The notes under the pieces are model-generated. The model was given only the letters and a program-made list of their open reading frames with translations. It did not search any database and was not told where the DNA came from. 64,000 nt of DNA from Nocardia salmonicida NBRC 13393 (GTDB lineage Bacteria; Actinomycetota; Actinomycetes; Mycobacteriales; Mycobacteriaceae), in NCBI RefSeq assembly GCF_001613085.1, contig NZ_BDBR01000013.1:156584-220583 (forward strand), in the 5' to 3' direction. Below, piece by piece: positions 32,723 through 41,688 of the stretch. How positions within the stretch are numbered: position 1 is the first letter of the stretch; each line of letters starts with the position of its first letter. Position numbers and translations under genes: made by a program.

Positions 32723-33705
32723 GGGGATCCTTTCAGCGCGTCGACGATCTCGGCGAGCGCGTCGACAGCGATGGGCCCGGGCTGATAGAGACAGAGCCGG
32801 TCCGACACGCCGTCGACCCGATCGCGGATATGCGCGGCCACCTCGGCCGGGGTGCCGCACGCGGCGATGGTGTGGAGGATGTCGTCGTCGATCAGGGCGG
32901 CCATCTCCCGCCACCGGCCCTGCTTGGACATCGCGTTGAGCTCCGGCTGCAGATCACCCCAGCCGTGGGCGTCGAGCACCGGCCGGTAGGCCGGGGTGGA
33001 ACCGTAGAACGCCAACAGCATCCGGGTCGAGGCGTGGTCGTCACCGACCGAGACGATGATCTCCGGCACGACCTCGAAGTCGTCCTCGGAACGGCCGGCG
33101 GCCGACAGGCCGGCCCGCACGGCCGGCAACGTCGTCTCGTGCAGGAACCGTTTCGTCCCGAACGGCATCACCAGCAGACCGTCGGCCACCTCCGCGGTGG
33201 CTTGGGTCAACCGCGGCCCGAGCGCACCGAGATAGATCGGTGGCGGACCGTACGGGTTCGGCCCCGGGACGAAGGTCGGCGTCATCAGGGTGTGCCGGTA
33301 GTACTCACCGCGAAAGTCCAGTCGCACACCGTCGTTCCAGGTGGCGAAGATCGCGCGCAACGCCCCCACCATTTCCTTCATCCGCGCGACCGGGCGGTCG
33401 AACTCGGCCCCGTAGCGCTTCTCGATCTGCGCGCGCACCTGCGTGCCCAGACCGAGGATGAACCGCCCCTCGGTGAGCAGCTGCAGATCGTTGGCCTGGT
33501 GTGCCAACTGAATCGGATTGCGGGGCAGCGCGATCGCGACGTTGGACATCACGTCGAGCCCCTTGACCGCTGATGCGAGCACCAGCGGCGTGAACACGTC
33601 GAACGGTCCTTCGAAGGTGAACACCCCGGATGCGCCTGCCTCCCGGAGCACGGTCGCGCGTTCGACCGCATCCGTCGGCCCGTAGAGCGCTGTCATGATC
33701 TTCAT
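32713..33705 (-). CDS. LLM-class F420-dependent oxidoreductase (TIGR03617-like)
   Basis: 330-residue luciferase-like TIM-barrel protein. Marks are 'MKIMTALYGPTDAVERATVLREAG', 'NVAIALPRNPIQLAHQANDLQLLTEGRFILGLG' (here as consecutive blocks) and 'YLGALGPRLTQATAEVADGLLV'. Members in actinomycetes use reduced coenzyme F420 to transfer hydride; none of this subfamily has an assigned substrate that I recall. It overlaps the PEP-dependent transferase gene by 10 bp and follows the lipocalin-like gene by 10 bp, so the three are one operon. Confidence 0.87.
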   Translation of the reverse strand: MKIMTALYGPTDAVERATVLREAGASGVFTFEGPFDVFTPLVLASAVKGLDVMSNVAIALPRNPIQLAHQANDLQLLTEGRFILGLGTQVRAQIEKRYGAEFDRPVARMKEMVGALRAIFATWNDGVRLDFRGEYYRHTLMTPTFVPGPNPYGPPPIYLGALGPRLTQATAEVADGLLVMPFGTKRFLHETTLPAVRAGLSAAGRSEDDFEVVPEIIVSVGDDHASTRMLLAFYGSTPAYRPVLDAHGWGDLQPELNAMSKQGRWREMAALIDDDILHTIAACGTPAEVAAHIRDRVDGVSDRLCLYQPGPIAVDALAEIVDALKGSPCR

Positions 33706-33715
33706 GGCGCTGTGC

Positions 33716-34831
33716 CTATTTCGCCACGTCGGTCCAGTCGGAGAAACCCGACGGATAGTGCGGTCCGATCACGCCGTGCTCGAACAGGCCCGCGCCCTCG
33801 CGCGTCTGCCCGTCGGCTTCTGTGCACACCGCCCGGCCCACGTGGTCGATGAGACTGAACGGCGCTCTGGCCATGACCTCCGGATCCGTCATGTCGTAGC
33901 TGACGCGTTCCGCGAACGGTCCGTCCTTCCAGGTGCCGTGTGCCCACGAGGAGTCGCCGCCGTAACCGGAGCCGAACGCGATGGGCGCGAACAACGTCGA
34001 TTCGACGTCGAGTTCGATCCGATCACCCGCCCGGTTCATGAACTCGACGTGCGCGCCCGTCGGTATCCGCGTTCCGGGCCGGTAGTGGATGGTCGCACGC
34101 ACACCGTCGAGCTGCTCGACGCGACCGTCGCGCCAGCGACGGGTGCAGTCGTAGAGGCTGCGGTGACCATCGGGATCCTCCTGCAGGATCAGGAACAGCT
34201 GGTAGTCGTCGAACGCGAGCGGCAGATAGAGCCACCACATGCCGCGGAACGCGGCATCCGGGCGACCGGCGGGTTCGGGCGCGCCGATCGGGCGGATGCC
34301 CCACGAGCGATCACGGCTCGCCACGCTGGTGTCGTGCTCGACCGCCAACCGTTCGCCGTCGACCTCGATCCAGCCCTCCCATGTACCGACCTGGGCGAAG
34401 CGGCACGCCTGCAACGTCACTCGCCGCTCGGTCAGCATCTCGTGCGGCCGCTCCAGCGCGGCGGGGAACAGCCCGCGCCAGGTCAGATCCGCGGCGACGC
34501 CCTCGGTCTCGGCCAAGGTCAGGCGTAGCTCCTGCAAGGGTTCGACGACGTCGATCCGGTAGCCGTTGACGTGTTGGTGCAGGCGGTCGTCGTCGATGGC
34601 GTCGCTCAGCCGCACTGCGGTCTGGGTGTCACCCCGGCGGACGACGAAGTAGGCGTCCTTGACCCCGAGCCGTGGGTAATAGCCGATCCCGGTGAGCGCC
34701 ATGAAGCGCCCGTCCCGGTCGAGCACGTTGAAGTAGGACCGATCGTAGAAGTTCCGATCGGAGGCGCCCGGCCAGGTGAGGGGCGCCGCCACCTGATGCA
34801 GCGGGTACTCGTCGAGCGGGCTCAGATTCAC
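33716..34831 (-). CDS. AttH/CrtC-like lipocalin-fold protein, function unknown
   Basis: 371 residues, all-beta and soluble, with many Trp/Tyr residues ('WPGASDRNFYDRSYFNV', 'GMWWLYLPLAFDDYQLFLI'). It resembles the hydroxyneurosporene-synthase/AttH family, two tandem lipocalin-like barrels, whose members hydrate carotenoids or bind lipids; a carotenoid role is not supported by neighbours. No signal peptide. It is the first gene of the minus-strand trio and divergent from a TetR gene 49 bp away. Substrate binding or lipid modification together with the F420 enzyme is an inference. Confidence 0.65.
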   Translation of the reverse strand: MNLSPLDEYPLHQVAAPLTWPGASDRNFYDRSYFNVLDRDGRFMALTGIGYYPRLGVKDAYFVVRRGDTQTAVRLSDAIDDDRLHQHVNGYRIDVVEPLQELRLTLAETEGVAADLTWRGLFPAALERPHEMLTERRVTLQACRFAQVGTWEGWIEVDGERLAVEHDTSVASRDRSWGIRPIGAPEPAGRPDAAFRGMWWLYLPLAFDDYQLFLILQEDPDGHRSLYDCTRRWRDGRVEQLDGVRATIHYRPGTRIPTGAHVEFMNRAGDRIELDVESTLFAPIAFGSGYGGDSSWAHGTWKDGPFAERVSYDMTDPEVMARAPFSLIDHVGRAVCTEADGQTREGAGLFEHGVIGPHYPSGFSDWTDVAK

Positions 34832-34880
34832 AGGGAGTCCTCAAATATGATGCATGCCGTATTGGAATTATGATGTGATC

Positions 34881-35504
34881 ATGACAACAGAAGGCGGGAG
34901 CGAAGGCAAGAGGTCTGCGCCATCCACCCCGGGGCGCCCACGCGACAGCCGGATCGATGCCGCGATCATCGCGGCCACCAGGGAGCTGATTCTCGACACG
35001 GGTTACCCCGCGCTGTCGCTGTCGGCGATCGCCGCGCGCGCCGGGACAACCACGGCCGCCATCTACCGGCGGTGGTCGAACAAGGCGCAGCTCGTCCACG
35101 AGGCTGTGCTGTCCGCCGAAGTCATCGCGCCACCGGATGTTTCGGGCGGCGATATCCGCGCGGACATCCGGGCACTGGTCGAGACGGTCCGCACGATGTT
35201 CGACAGCCCCGAGGTGCGCTCGGCGCTACCGGGATTGATCGCGGACACCGTCGCCGCCCCCGAAGTGCACGCAATGATGATCGACCGACTGACCGGCGAC
35301 CTCGCCGCCTTCGAATCCCGCTTCGGCCACGAACGTCGCGCCGATGATCAACTCCCCATGCTCGCCGAAGTCGTAGCGGGCACCGCGATCTTCCGCATCC
35401 TCATCCGCCACGACGCCGCCCTCGACGACACCTGGGTGGACCAGATGACCGAATTGATCACCGACCGCTGGCCTCCGGACCGGGCGTCCGAGGGCTGCGG
35501 CTAG
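34881..35504 (+). CDS. TetR family regulator, probable controller of the 30347-34831 operon
   Basis: 207 residues with a TetR HTH at about 20-65 ('ATRELILDTGYPALSLSAIAARAGTTTAAIYRRWSNKAQLV' as the two usual helices) and a C-terminal TetR_C_16-like domain. The ATG at 34881 is preferred over the one at 34854, which adds nine unconserved residues. In the 49-bp divergent gap an AT-rich TATGATG motif occurs twice, 23 bp apart (34846 and 34869), which may be part of the operator. It converges with the threonine dehydratase gene. Confidence 0.9.
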   Translation: MTTEGGSEGKRSAPSTPGRPRDSRIDAAIIAATRELILDTGYPALSLSAIAARAGTTTAAIYRRWSNKAQLVHEAVLSAEVIAPPDVSGGDIRADIRALVETVRTMFDSPEVRSALPGLIADTVAAPEVHAMMIDRLTGDLAAFESRFGHERRADDQLPMLAEVVAGTAIFRILIRHDAALDDTWVDQMTELITDRWPPDRASEGCG

Positions 35505-35549
35505 CGTGCGCTCGTGGTTGCCGGAAACCAGGTGGGGCGCGCCGGGTTC

Positions 35550-36773
35550 CTAGAGCTCCGCGTGGACGCGGAAACCCGCGGCACGCAGTGCGTCCAGGAC
35601 GTCGTCGCGGTGCGCGGCACCTCGGGTTTCCACGGTGAGTGACACCTCGACCTCGTCGACGGCCAGCCACGGACCCGTGCGCGAATGCACGACGTCGACC
35701 ACGCTCGCGCCCGCGCGCCCGACCACGGCGAGCAGCGCGGACAGGGCTCCCGGTCGGTCATCGATCGTGACGTGCATGGCCAGGTAGCGGCCCGCGGCGC
35801 TGAGACCGTGGCCGATCACGCGGGTGAGCAACAGCGGGTCGATATTTCCGCCCGACAAGATGGTCACCACCGGGCCGGGCAGATCCTGGAGAACGGCGGT
35901 GAGCAAGGCGGCGACGCCCGCCGCACCCGCGGGCTCGACGACGAGTTTGGCCCGTTCGAGGCAGAGCAGCAGGGCTCTCGACAGGGCGTCCTCGTCGACG
36001 GTGACGATCTCGGACACCAGCTCGGCGACATGGACGAACGGCACCGCACCGGGTAGCCCGACCGCGATACCGTCGGCCATCGTCGACATCCGCGGCACTC
36101 GAACCGGTCGGCCCGCCGCCAGCGAATCCGGCCACGCCGCCGCCTCGGCCGCCTGCACGCCGATCACCCGGACATTCGGCGCCAACGCGTGCAGTGCCAC
36201 CGCGACACCCGCGAGCAGCCCACCGCCGCCGGTCGGCACGACGACCGTGCCGACATCGGGAACCTGCTCGAGAATCTCCAGCGCGACCGTCGCCTGACCG
36301 GCGACGATGTCGGGATGGTCGAAGGGATGGATCAGGGTCGCGCCGGTCCGATCGGCGAATTCCTGTGCGGCGACCAGGGATTCATCGATCGTGTCACCCA
36401 CCAGGTGCACGTCGGCGCCATAGGCGCGCGTAGCGACCAGCTTCGGCAGCGAGGCCCCGACCGGCATGAACACCGTCGAGGCGATCCCCAGCTCACTCGC
36501 CGCCCATGCCACCCCTTGCGCGTGATTGCCCGCGCTGGCCGCCACTACACCCCGCGCCCGATCCGCCGCGGGAAGATGCGCGATCCGGTTGTAGGCCCCG
36601 CGTGGCTTGAACGACCCGGTTCGCTGCAAGTTCTCGCATTTGAGCAGCACCTGCGTGCCCGCCCGCTCCGACAACACTCGCGACCTCACGGTCGGCGTCC
36701 GCCGGATCACCGGCTCCAACAGTCGCGCGGCTTCCTCGATCCGCCCCAGCCCAACGGTCTCCATCCGCCACAT
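35550..36773 (-). CDS. Threonine dehydratase / serine deaminase (catabolic type with ACT domain)
   Basis: 407-residue PLP fold-type II enzyme. PLP lysine in 'TGSFKPRGAYNRI' (about residue 55), glycine loop 'PTGGGGLLAGVAVALHA' (about 185), and a serine/glycine 'SGGNIDP' near residue 315. The last 75 residues form a single ACT domain ('VTIDDRPGALSALLAVVGRAGASVVDV'), so this matches the TdcB/single-ACT group rather than the two-ACT IlvA. It forms 2-oxobutyrate and ammonia for isoleucine synthesis or catabolism. Start ATG 36773, with 36764 as an alternative. Confidence 0.9.
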   Translation of the reverse strand: MWRMETVGLGRIEEAARLLEPVIRRTPTVRSRVLSERAGTQVLLKCENLQRTGSFKPRGAYNRIAHLPAADRARGVVAASAGNHAQGVAWAASELGIASTVFMPVGASLPKLVATRAYGADVHLVGDTIDESLVAAQEFADRTGATLIHPFDHPDIVAGQATVALEILEQVPDVGTVVVPTGGGGLLAGVAVALHALAPNVRVIGVQAAEAAAWPDSLAAGRPVRVPRMSTMADGIAVGLPGAVPFVHVAELVSEIVTVDEDALSRALLLCLERAKLVVEPAGAAGVAALLTAVLQDLPGPVVTILSGGNIDPLLLTRVIGHGLSAAGRYLAMHVTIDDRPGALSALLAVVGRAGASVVDVVHSRTGPWLAVDEVEVSLTVETRGAAHRDDVLDALRAAGFRVHAEL

Positions 36774-36832
36774 AGTGCCAGGCCCGACCGGTACGAGGCG
36801 TCGGTTACGGGCCCGGCTCGAAACGGGCAGGG

Positions 36833-38011
36833 TCAGGTGCGTAGTTCGGTCTTGGCGATGTTGTGAGCGATGGTGCCGAGGCGGGTGAGGCGGGCATCAC
36901 CCAGCGGGGTGAGTCTGCCGCCGAGACGGTTGGTGACGAAGGCCAGGGACAGGCCGGTCTCGGGGTCGGCGAAGGCGCCGGAGCCGCCGAGGCCGAAATG
37001 GCCGAAGGCGGAGATGGGGTCGGCCTTGGAGGGTTTCATGGGAACGCCGTGGAAGCCGAGGGCCCACGGAATACGAAACGCCAGGACATAGTCGGGGGTG
37101 AAGACCTGGCGGGTGGCGAAGCGGGGAATCGAGTCGGGGGACAGGATGCGGGTGCCCTCGAGCTCGCCGCCGTTGGCGAGGGCGGCGTAGAGGCGGGCCA
37201 GAGCGCGCGCGGAGAAGACGCCGTTCACCCCGGGCATCACCGAATCATGCACGCGCGCATCGACGATCAGGTCGGCGAAACCGCGCGGGGTGGTTTCGGC
37301 GGCGGCGCTGAAGCGGGTACGGGTGAGCAGGTCGGAGCCGGTGTCCCAGTCCATGCCCGCGGCGCGCAGGCGCGGGAAGGTGGTGGCGATGCGGTGGCGC
37401 TGGTCGTGCGGCACCCGGAACCAGAGTTCTTCGGCGTCGAGGGGTTCGGCGAGCTCGGTGCGCACCACATCGACGAAATCGCGGCCGGTGACCCGCGCGA
37501 CGATCTCGGCGGCCAAGTGCCCGTAGCTGATGCCGTGATAGCCGCTGGTGATCCGGTGCCGAGGGTCGGGAGCGGCAGCGGCCAGGGCGGCGGTGACGGC
37601 TTCGTCATCGAGGAAACTCTCGATCGGGCCGGGCAGCAGACCGCGCAGACGGTGCAGGCCCGCGCGGTGGGTGAGCACATCACGCACGGTGATGTCGGCC
37701 TTGCCCGCGGCGGCGAACTCCGGCCAGTACTCGGCGACGGGACTGTCGTAGTCGAGCTGCCCGCGATCGGCCAACTGGTGGATCACCGTGGAGGCCACGC
37801 CTTTTCCGGTGGAGAAACCCAAGGCCACCGACTCCGCCGTCCACGGCACACCCGGACTCGCATAGCCCGCCCACACATCCACCACCGGCTCGCCGTGCAG
37901 ATAGACACACAGCGCGCCACCGCCGTGTGCGGGTTTGCGGAACAGATGGTCGAAGACGGCGACCAAGCGGACGAAACGGCGATCCACCGACTGTGTTGTG
38001 GTAACTCCCAT
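36833..38011 (-). CDS. Serine hydrolase of the beta-lactamase / EstB esterase family
   Basis: 392 residues. The nucleophile Ser and Lys are in 'GFSTGKGVAST' (SxxK, about residue 63), the Tyr motif is in 'YHGISYGHLA', and the third motif is 'HFGLGGSGAF' (HxG). This combination is typical of class-C-like esterases and lipases (LipL/LipE in mycobacteria) rather than true secreted beta-lactamases; no signal peptide is visible. Start ATG 38011; longer frames enter the gntR promoter region. It may hydrolyse short-chain esters; substrate unknown. Divergent from the GntR gene. Confidence 0.87.
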   Translation of the reverse strand: MGVTTTQSVDRRFVRLVAVFDHLFRKPAHGGGALCVYLHGEPVVDVWAGYASPGVPWTAESVALGFSTGKGVASTVIHQLADRGQLDYDSPVAEYWPEFAAAGKADITVRDVLTHRAGLHRLRGLLPGPIESFLDDEAVTAALAAAAPDPRHRITSGYHGISYGHLAAEIVARVTGRDFVDVVRTELAEPLDAEELWFRVPHDQRHRIATTFPRLRAAGMDWDTGSDLLTRTRFSAAAETTPRGFADLIVDARVHDSVMPGVNGVFSARALARLYAALANGGELEGTRILSPDSIPRFATRQVFTPDYVLAFRIPWALGFHGVPMKPSKADPISAFGHFGLGGSGAFADPETGLSLAFVTNRLGGRLTPLGDARLTRLGTIAHNIAKTELRT

Positions 38012-38117
38012 CACCCGAGCATGCCATCGCACACTGGGGACCGGTCGGTACGGTGATCGTTTCCCAACTGTCACATCGGGCAGCCCGCGCGCAATACACC
38101 GGCCATAGCATGTTCGC

Positions 38118-38840
38118 ATGTCCTCGAGACGACGATCGGCGCTGCTCGCAAGGCTTGTGGTCGATGAGCCAGGCCGACCGCAAGTGATCCTCGGCGAACT
38201 GCGCCGGGTGATCCTCGACGGCGCCGTACCGCCGTGCACCGTGATCCCGCTACGTGAAGTCGCCGAGCTGTTCGGGGTGAGTCATATCCCGGTCCGTGAG
38301 GCGCTCAAGACGCTGATCGGGGAGGGGCTGGTCACCCACCGCCCGCAGCGCGGTTACCAGGTGGCCCAGCTCACCGCCCGTGAACTGCGCGAAATGTACA
38401 TCGTGCGTGACACTTTGGAGACGGCGTCGCTCGCCGCGGCCGCGATGCACGCCGACGAGCCCGAACGCGCGCACCTGCTCGCGGTGAACGACCTCCTCGA
38501 ACGCGCCATCCTCGACGACGATCCCGAGGCATACCAGCGGCAGTCCCGCAGCTTCCATGTGGCGCTGACGCGGCCGTCACGGATGTTCCGGCTGCTGCAC
38601 ATGCTCGAAGCCGCGTGGAATGTCACCGAGCCGGTGCAGTCGATGGTCCATATCGACCGGCTCGACCGCGAGCGCCTGCACATCGACCACATCGCCATGC
38701 TCGACGCGTTCCTCGCGCGCGATATCGACCGCCTCCTCGTGGCCGCCGAGGAGCACCACCGGAGGCTGGAAACGGTGGTCGCGACCCTGCCGACCGATAC
38801 CGGACTGCTCGCGCCGGAAGATATATCTTCGGTGCAATAG
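38118..38840 (+). CDS. GntR family regulator, FCD subfamily
   Basis: 240 residues. The N-terminal winged helix has the GntR pattern 'LREVAELFGVSHIPVREALKTLIGEGLV' (about residues 45-75, seen as blocks). The FCD effector domain (about 90-220) has metal-ligand-like residues in 'YIVRDTLE', 'RSFHVAL' and the final 'EEHHRRLE'. Located 84 bp upstream of the NCS1 permease and racemase in the same direction, it likely represses those genes in response to a ureide or hydantoin-type acid. Confidence 0.92.
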   Translation: MSSRRRSALLARLVVDEPGRPQVILGELRRVILDGAVPPCTVIPLREVAELFGVSHIPVREALKTLIGEGLVTHRPQRGYQVAQLTARELREMYIVRDTLETASLAAAAMHADEPERAHLLAVNDLLERAILDDDPEAYQRQSRSFHVALTRPSRMFRLLHMLEAAWNVTEPVQSMVHIDRLDRERLHIDHIAMLDAFLARDIDRLLVAAEEHHRRLETVVATLPTDTGLLAPEDISSVQ

Positions 38841-38924
38841 GCGCGAAATTCCCGGGAAACCGCAGGGCAACTGCTGATACTTACCGTCAGTTCAGCAGAT
38901 GTACCCTTTCGGACGGGAACGATC

Positions 38925-40412
38925 ATGACCGACACCATTACGTCCTCGGCGGTTCTCGCCGGCGAACCTCCCACTTATGATCCGCGGCTGACCAACGATG
39001 ATCTGGCGCCGCTGCGCAAGCAGAATTGGGGCACTTACAACATCTTCGCGTTCTGGATGTCGGACGTGCACAGCGTGGGTGGATATGTCACGGCGGGAAG
39101 CCTTTTCGCGCTCGGTCTGGCGAGTTGGCAGGTGCTCGCCGCGTTGCTCCTCGGCATCACCATCGTGTATTTCTTCTGCAATCTGGTGGCGAAACCGAGT
39201 CAGATGACCGGTGTGCCCTATCCGGTGATCTGTCGCAGCGCGTTCGGCGTGCTCGGCGCGAACGTCCCCGCGATCATCCGTGGGTTGATCGCGGTGGCCT
39301 GGTACGGCATTCAGACGTTCCTCGCGTCGGCGGCCTTGGATGTCGTTCTGGTGAAACTGTTTCCGGGGCTGGCGCCCTACGCCGTCACCGCCGACTACGG
39401 GTTCCTCGGCCTGTCGGCCCTGGGCTGGGGCAGCTTCCTGCTGCTGTGGGTGGCGCAGGCGTGCGTGTTCTGGCGCGGCATGGAATCGATCCGCAAGTTT
39501 ATCGACTTCTGCGGTCCCGCTGTGTATGTCGTCATGTTCCTGCTCTGCGGCTACCTCATCGCGAAGGCGGGCTGGAGTGCCATCGATCTGAACCTCGGCG
39601 ATGTGAAATACACCGGCTGGGCGTCGGTGCCGGTGATGCTCGGCGCGATCGCGCTCGTCGTGTCGTATTTCTCGGGTCCGATGCTCAACTTCGGCGACTT
39701 CTCCCGATACGGCAAGAGTTTCGCCGCGGTGAAGAAAGGCAACTTCCTCGGGCTCCCGGTGAATTTCCTGGTCTTCTCGGTACTGGTCGTGGTCACCGCC
39801 TCGCTGACCTTGCCGGTGTACGGCGAACTGATCACCGATCCGGTCGCCACCGTCGCCGAGATCGATTCCACCTTCGCGATCGTGCTCGGCGCACTCACCT
39901 TCACCATCGCCACCATCGGGATCAATATCGTCGCCAACTTCATCTCACCGGCTTTCGATTTCTCGAACGTGAGTCCGCAGCGGATCAGCTGGCGGGCGGG
40001 CGGCATGATCGCGGCGGTCGGTTCGGTGCTGATCACGCCCTGGAATCTGTACAACAATCCCGACGTCATCCATTACACCCTCGAGGTGCTCGGCGCCTTC
40101 ATCGGCCCGCTGTTCGGGGTACTGATCTGCGATTACTACCTGGTGCGCAAACAGAAGGTGATCGTCGACGATCTGTTCACGATGTCGGAGACCGGGACCT
40201 ATTACTACACGAAGGGTTACCACCCGGCCGCGATCATCGCGACCGCCGTCGCCGCCGCTGTCGCGGTGTTCCCGGTGCTGGCCAACAGCTTGCCCGGCAT
40301 GCACACCGCCGCCCAGTACAGCTGGTTCATCGGCTGCGGCATCGGCTTCGTCGTCTACTACCTGCTGACCGGCGCCAGGCGCGCGGCCGCTGCCGAGGAG
40401 GTCGGTGTCTGA
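38925..40412 (+). CDS. NCS1 family nucleobase/allantoin/hydantoin:cation symporter
   Basis: 495 residues with about 12 helices. NCS1 marks are 'QNWGTYNIFAFWMSDVHSVGGYV' (first helix region, as a block), 'GVPYPVICRSAFGVLGANVPA', 'ISWRAGGMIAAVGSVLITPWNLY' and 'FGVLICDYYLVRKQ'. Mhp1 (hydantoin) and PucI (allantoin) are in this family. GGACGGGAAC precedes the ATG. Its stop overlaps the racemase start (TGATG), so transport and racemisation are translationally linked, pointing to a chiral 5-membered cyclic ureide as substrate. Confidence 0.92.
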   Translation: MTDTITSSAVLAGEPPTYDPRLTNDDLAPLRKQNWGTYNIFAFWMSDVHSVGGYVTAGSLFALGLASWQVLAALLLGITIVYFFCNLVAKPSQMTGVPYPVICRSAFGVLGANVPAIIRGLIAVAWYGIQTFLASAALDVVLVKLFPGLAPYAVTADYGFLGLSALGWGSFLLLWVAQACVFWRGMESIRKFIDFCGPAVYVVMFLLCGYLIAKAGWSAIDLNLGDVKYTGWASVPVMLGAIALVVSYFSGPMLNFGDFSRYGKSFAAVKKGNFLGLPVNFLVFSVLVVVTASLTLPVYGELITDPVATVAEIDSTFAIVLGALTFTIATIGINIVANFISPAFDFSNVSPQRISWRAGGMIAAVGSVLITPWNLYNNPDVIHYTLEVLGAFIGPLFGVLICDYYLVRKQKVIVDDLFTMSETGTYYYTKGYHPAAIIATAVAAAVAVFPVLANSLPGMHTAAQYSWFIGCGIGFVVYYLLTGARRAAAAEEVGV

Positions 40413-41140
40413 TGCGCATCAGGGTCGTCAACCCGAACACCACGCGGGCGATGACCGACACGATCGAGCAGTGTGCGCTGGCCGTCGCGGGCCGGGGCAC
40501 ACTGCTCGACGCGGTCACCTCCCAGATCGGGCCCGCTTCGATCGAGAGCCACTACGACGAAGCGATGAGCGTGCCCGGCCTGCTCGCCGCGATCCGGCAG
40601 GGCGAGGCCGACGGCGTGGACGGGTATGTCATCGCCTGCTTCGGTGATCCGGGATTGGACGCGGCACGGGAACTGGCGGCGGGACCGGTGATCGGGATCG
40701 CGGAGGCGGCCATGCGCACCGCGAGTCACCTGGGTCGCGGATTCAGTGTCGTCACGACGCTCGACCGCACCATCGGGCGGGCGGCGGATCTGGCGCGACA
40801 CTATGGGATGCAGCGGTTCTGCCGGGGAATTCACGCGTGTGAGATACCGGTACTCGCACTCGATACCGACCCGGACGCGCGCAAGATCGTCACCGAGGCG
40901 TGTCGGGTGGCCGTCGCACAGGACGGGTCCGACGCTGTGGTGCTCGGGTGCGCGGGAATGGCCGATCTGTGCGCGCACATCCGCGACGAGATCGGGGTGC
41001 CGGTGATCGACGGTGTCGCGGCGGCGACGTTGACCGTGCAGTCGCTGTTGACGATGGGCCTGCGCAAGTCGGGTAGGGGAGAGTTCGCGACACCGCCCGC
41101 GAAGACCTACGTGGGTCTGCTGGAATCCTTCGGTTCGTGA
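40412..41140 (+). CDS. Aspartate/glutamate/hydantoin racemase family protein
   Basis: 242 residues. N-terminal 'MRIRVVNPNTTRAMTDTI' is typical of hydantoin and allantoin racemases (HyuE/HpxA). The two catalytic cysteines are in 'YVIACFGDPGLD' (about residue 76) and 'VVLGCAGMADLC' (about residue 181), each followed by the expected small residues. The ATG at 40412 shares one base with the NCS1 stop; the larger frame upstream is an NCS1 shadow. No hydantoinase, carbamoylase or allantoinase is present in the window, so the hydrolytic steps must be encoded elsewhere or the racemate is not hydrolysed here. Confidence 0.88.
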   Translation: MRIRVVNPNTTRAMTDTIEQCALAVAGRGTLLDAVTSQIGPASIESHYDEAMSVPGLLAAIRQGEADGVDGYVIACFGDPGLDAARELAAGPVIGIAEAAMRTASHLGRGFSVVTTLDRTIGRAADLARHYGMQRFCRGIHACEIPVLALDTDPDARKIVTEACRVAVAQDGSDAVVLGCAGMADLCAHIRDEIGVPVIDGVAAATLTVQSLLTMGLRKSGRGEFATPPAKTYVGLLESFGS

Positions 41141-41148
41141 AGGCCGAT

Positions 41149-41502
41149 TCAGACGCCGGCGGTCTCGGTGGCCAGTGCGTTCAGCACCGCGTCGAGATCG
41201 TCGACGTCGACCACCAGGCGGGTGAAATCGGGCCCGTCCAGGTCGATGCGCACCGCGCTGCCGCCGAAAGTGGTGTCCCAGAACTCTTTGCGGCCCTTGC
41301 CGCGGTAGACGCCCGCGGCGATCACGCCGGGGAAGAAGGTGCCAGGGGCGCGGATCCACGGGGGCCGCAGGTCCACTTCGGCGCTGACGATCTCGGTGAT
41401 CGCGGCGCGGTCGATCACGACCTGCTGGCGTAGGGCGAGTAGGCGATGCCCACCGAGCACATTGACCGTCACCGTGTCGTCGTTGATCTCGACCTCGACC
41501 AT
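41149..41502 (-). CDS. Conserved hypothetical small protein, possibly PH-like fold
   Basis: 117 residues from the ATG at 41502. Beta-rich pattern ('VEVEINDDTVTVNVLGGHRLLALRQQVVI', then 'FFPGVIAAGVYRGKGRKEFWDT') ending in a single helix ('DLDAVLNALATE'), as in bacterial PH-like domains. I do not recognise a functional family. The frame extends 21 codons upstream, but without a better start. It converges with the racemase gene (8 bp) and is downstream of idi in the same orientation, 186 bp away. Confidence 0.65.
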   Translation of the reverse strand: MVEVEINDDTVTVNVLGGHRLLALRQQVVIDRAAITEIVSAEVDLRPPWIRAPGTFFPGVIAAGVYRGKGRKEFWDTTFGGSAVRIDLDGPDFTRLVVDVDDLDAVLNALATETAGV

Positions 41503-41688
41503 CGTTACCTCACTCGCCGTCGTGCGGACCGTTCGGTGTTCAGCTTTGTCGGACGGCCTGTTCACGGACTGTGGTGAGCCTGTGAGTTAGCCAAGGAATC
41601 AGAAGCATCAACTGATATAGATATGCGCATCTATCTGGTCGCCCGCTATAGGGCGCGGAACGAAAAAAGATCGCACGGACGGGCCAGG

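Noticed and set aside
41638..41668. CGCCC/GGGCG hairpin followed by an A-run downstream of idi
   Set aside because: On the strand of idi the T-run precedes rather than follows the stem, so it is not a normal terminator.
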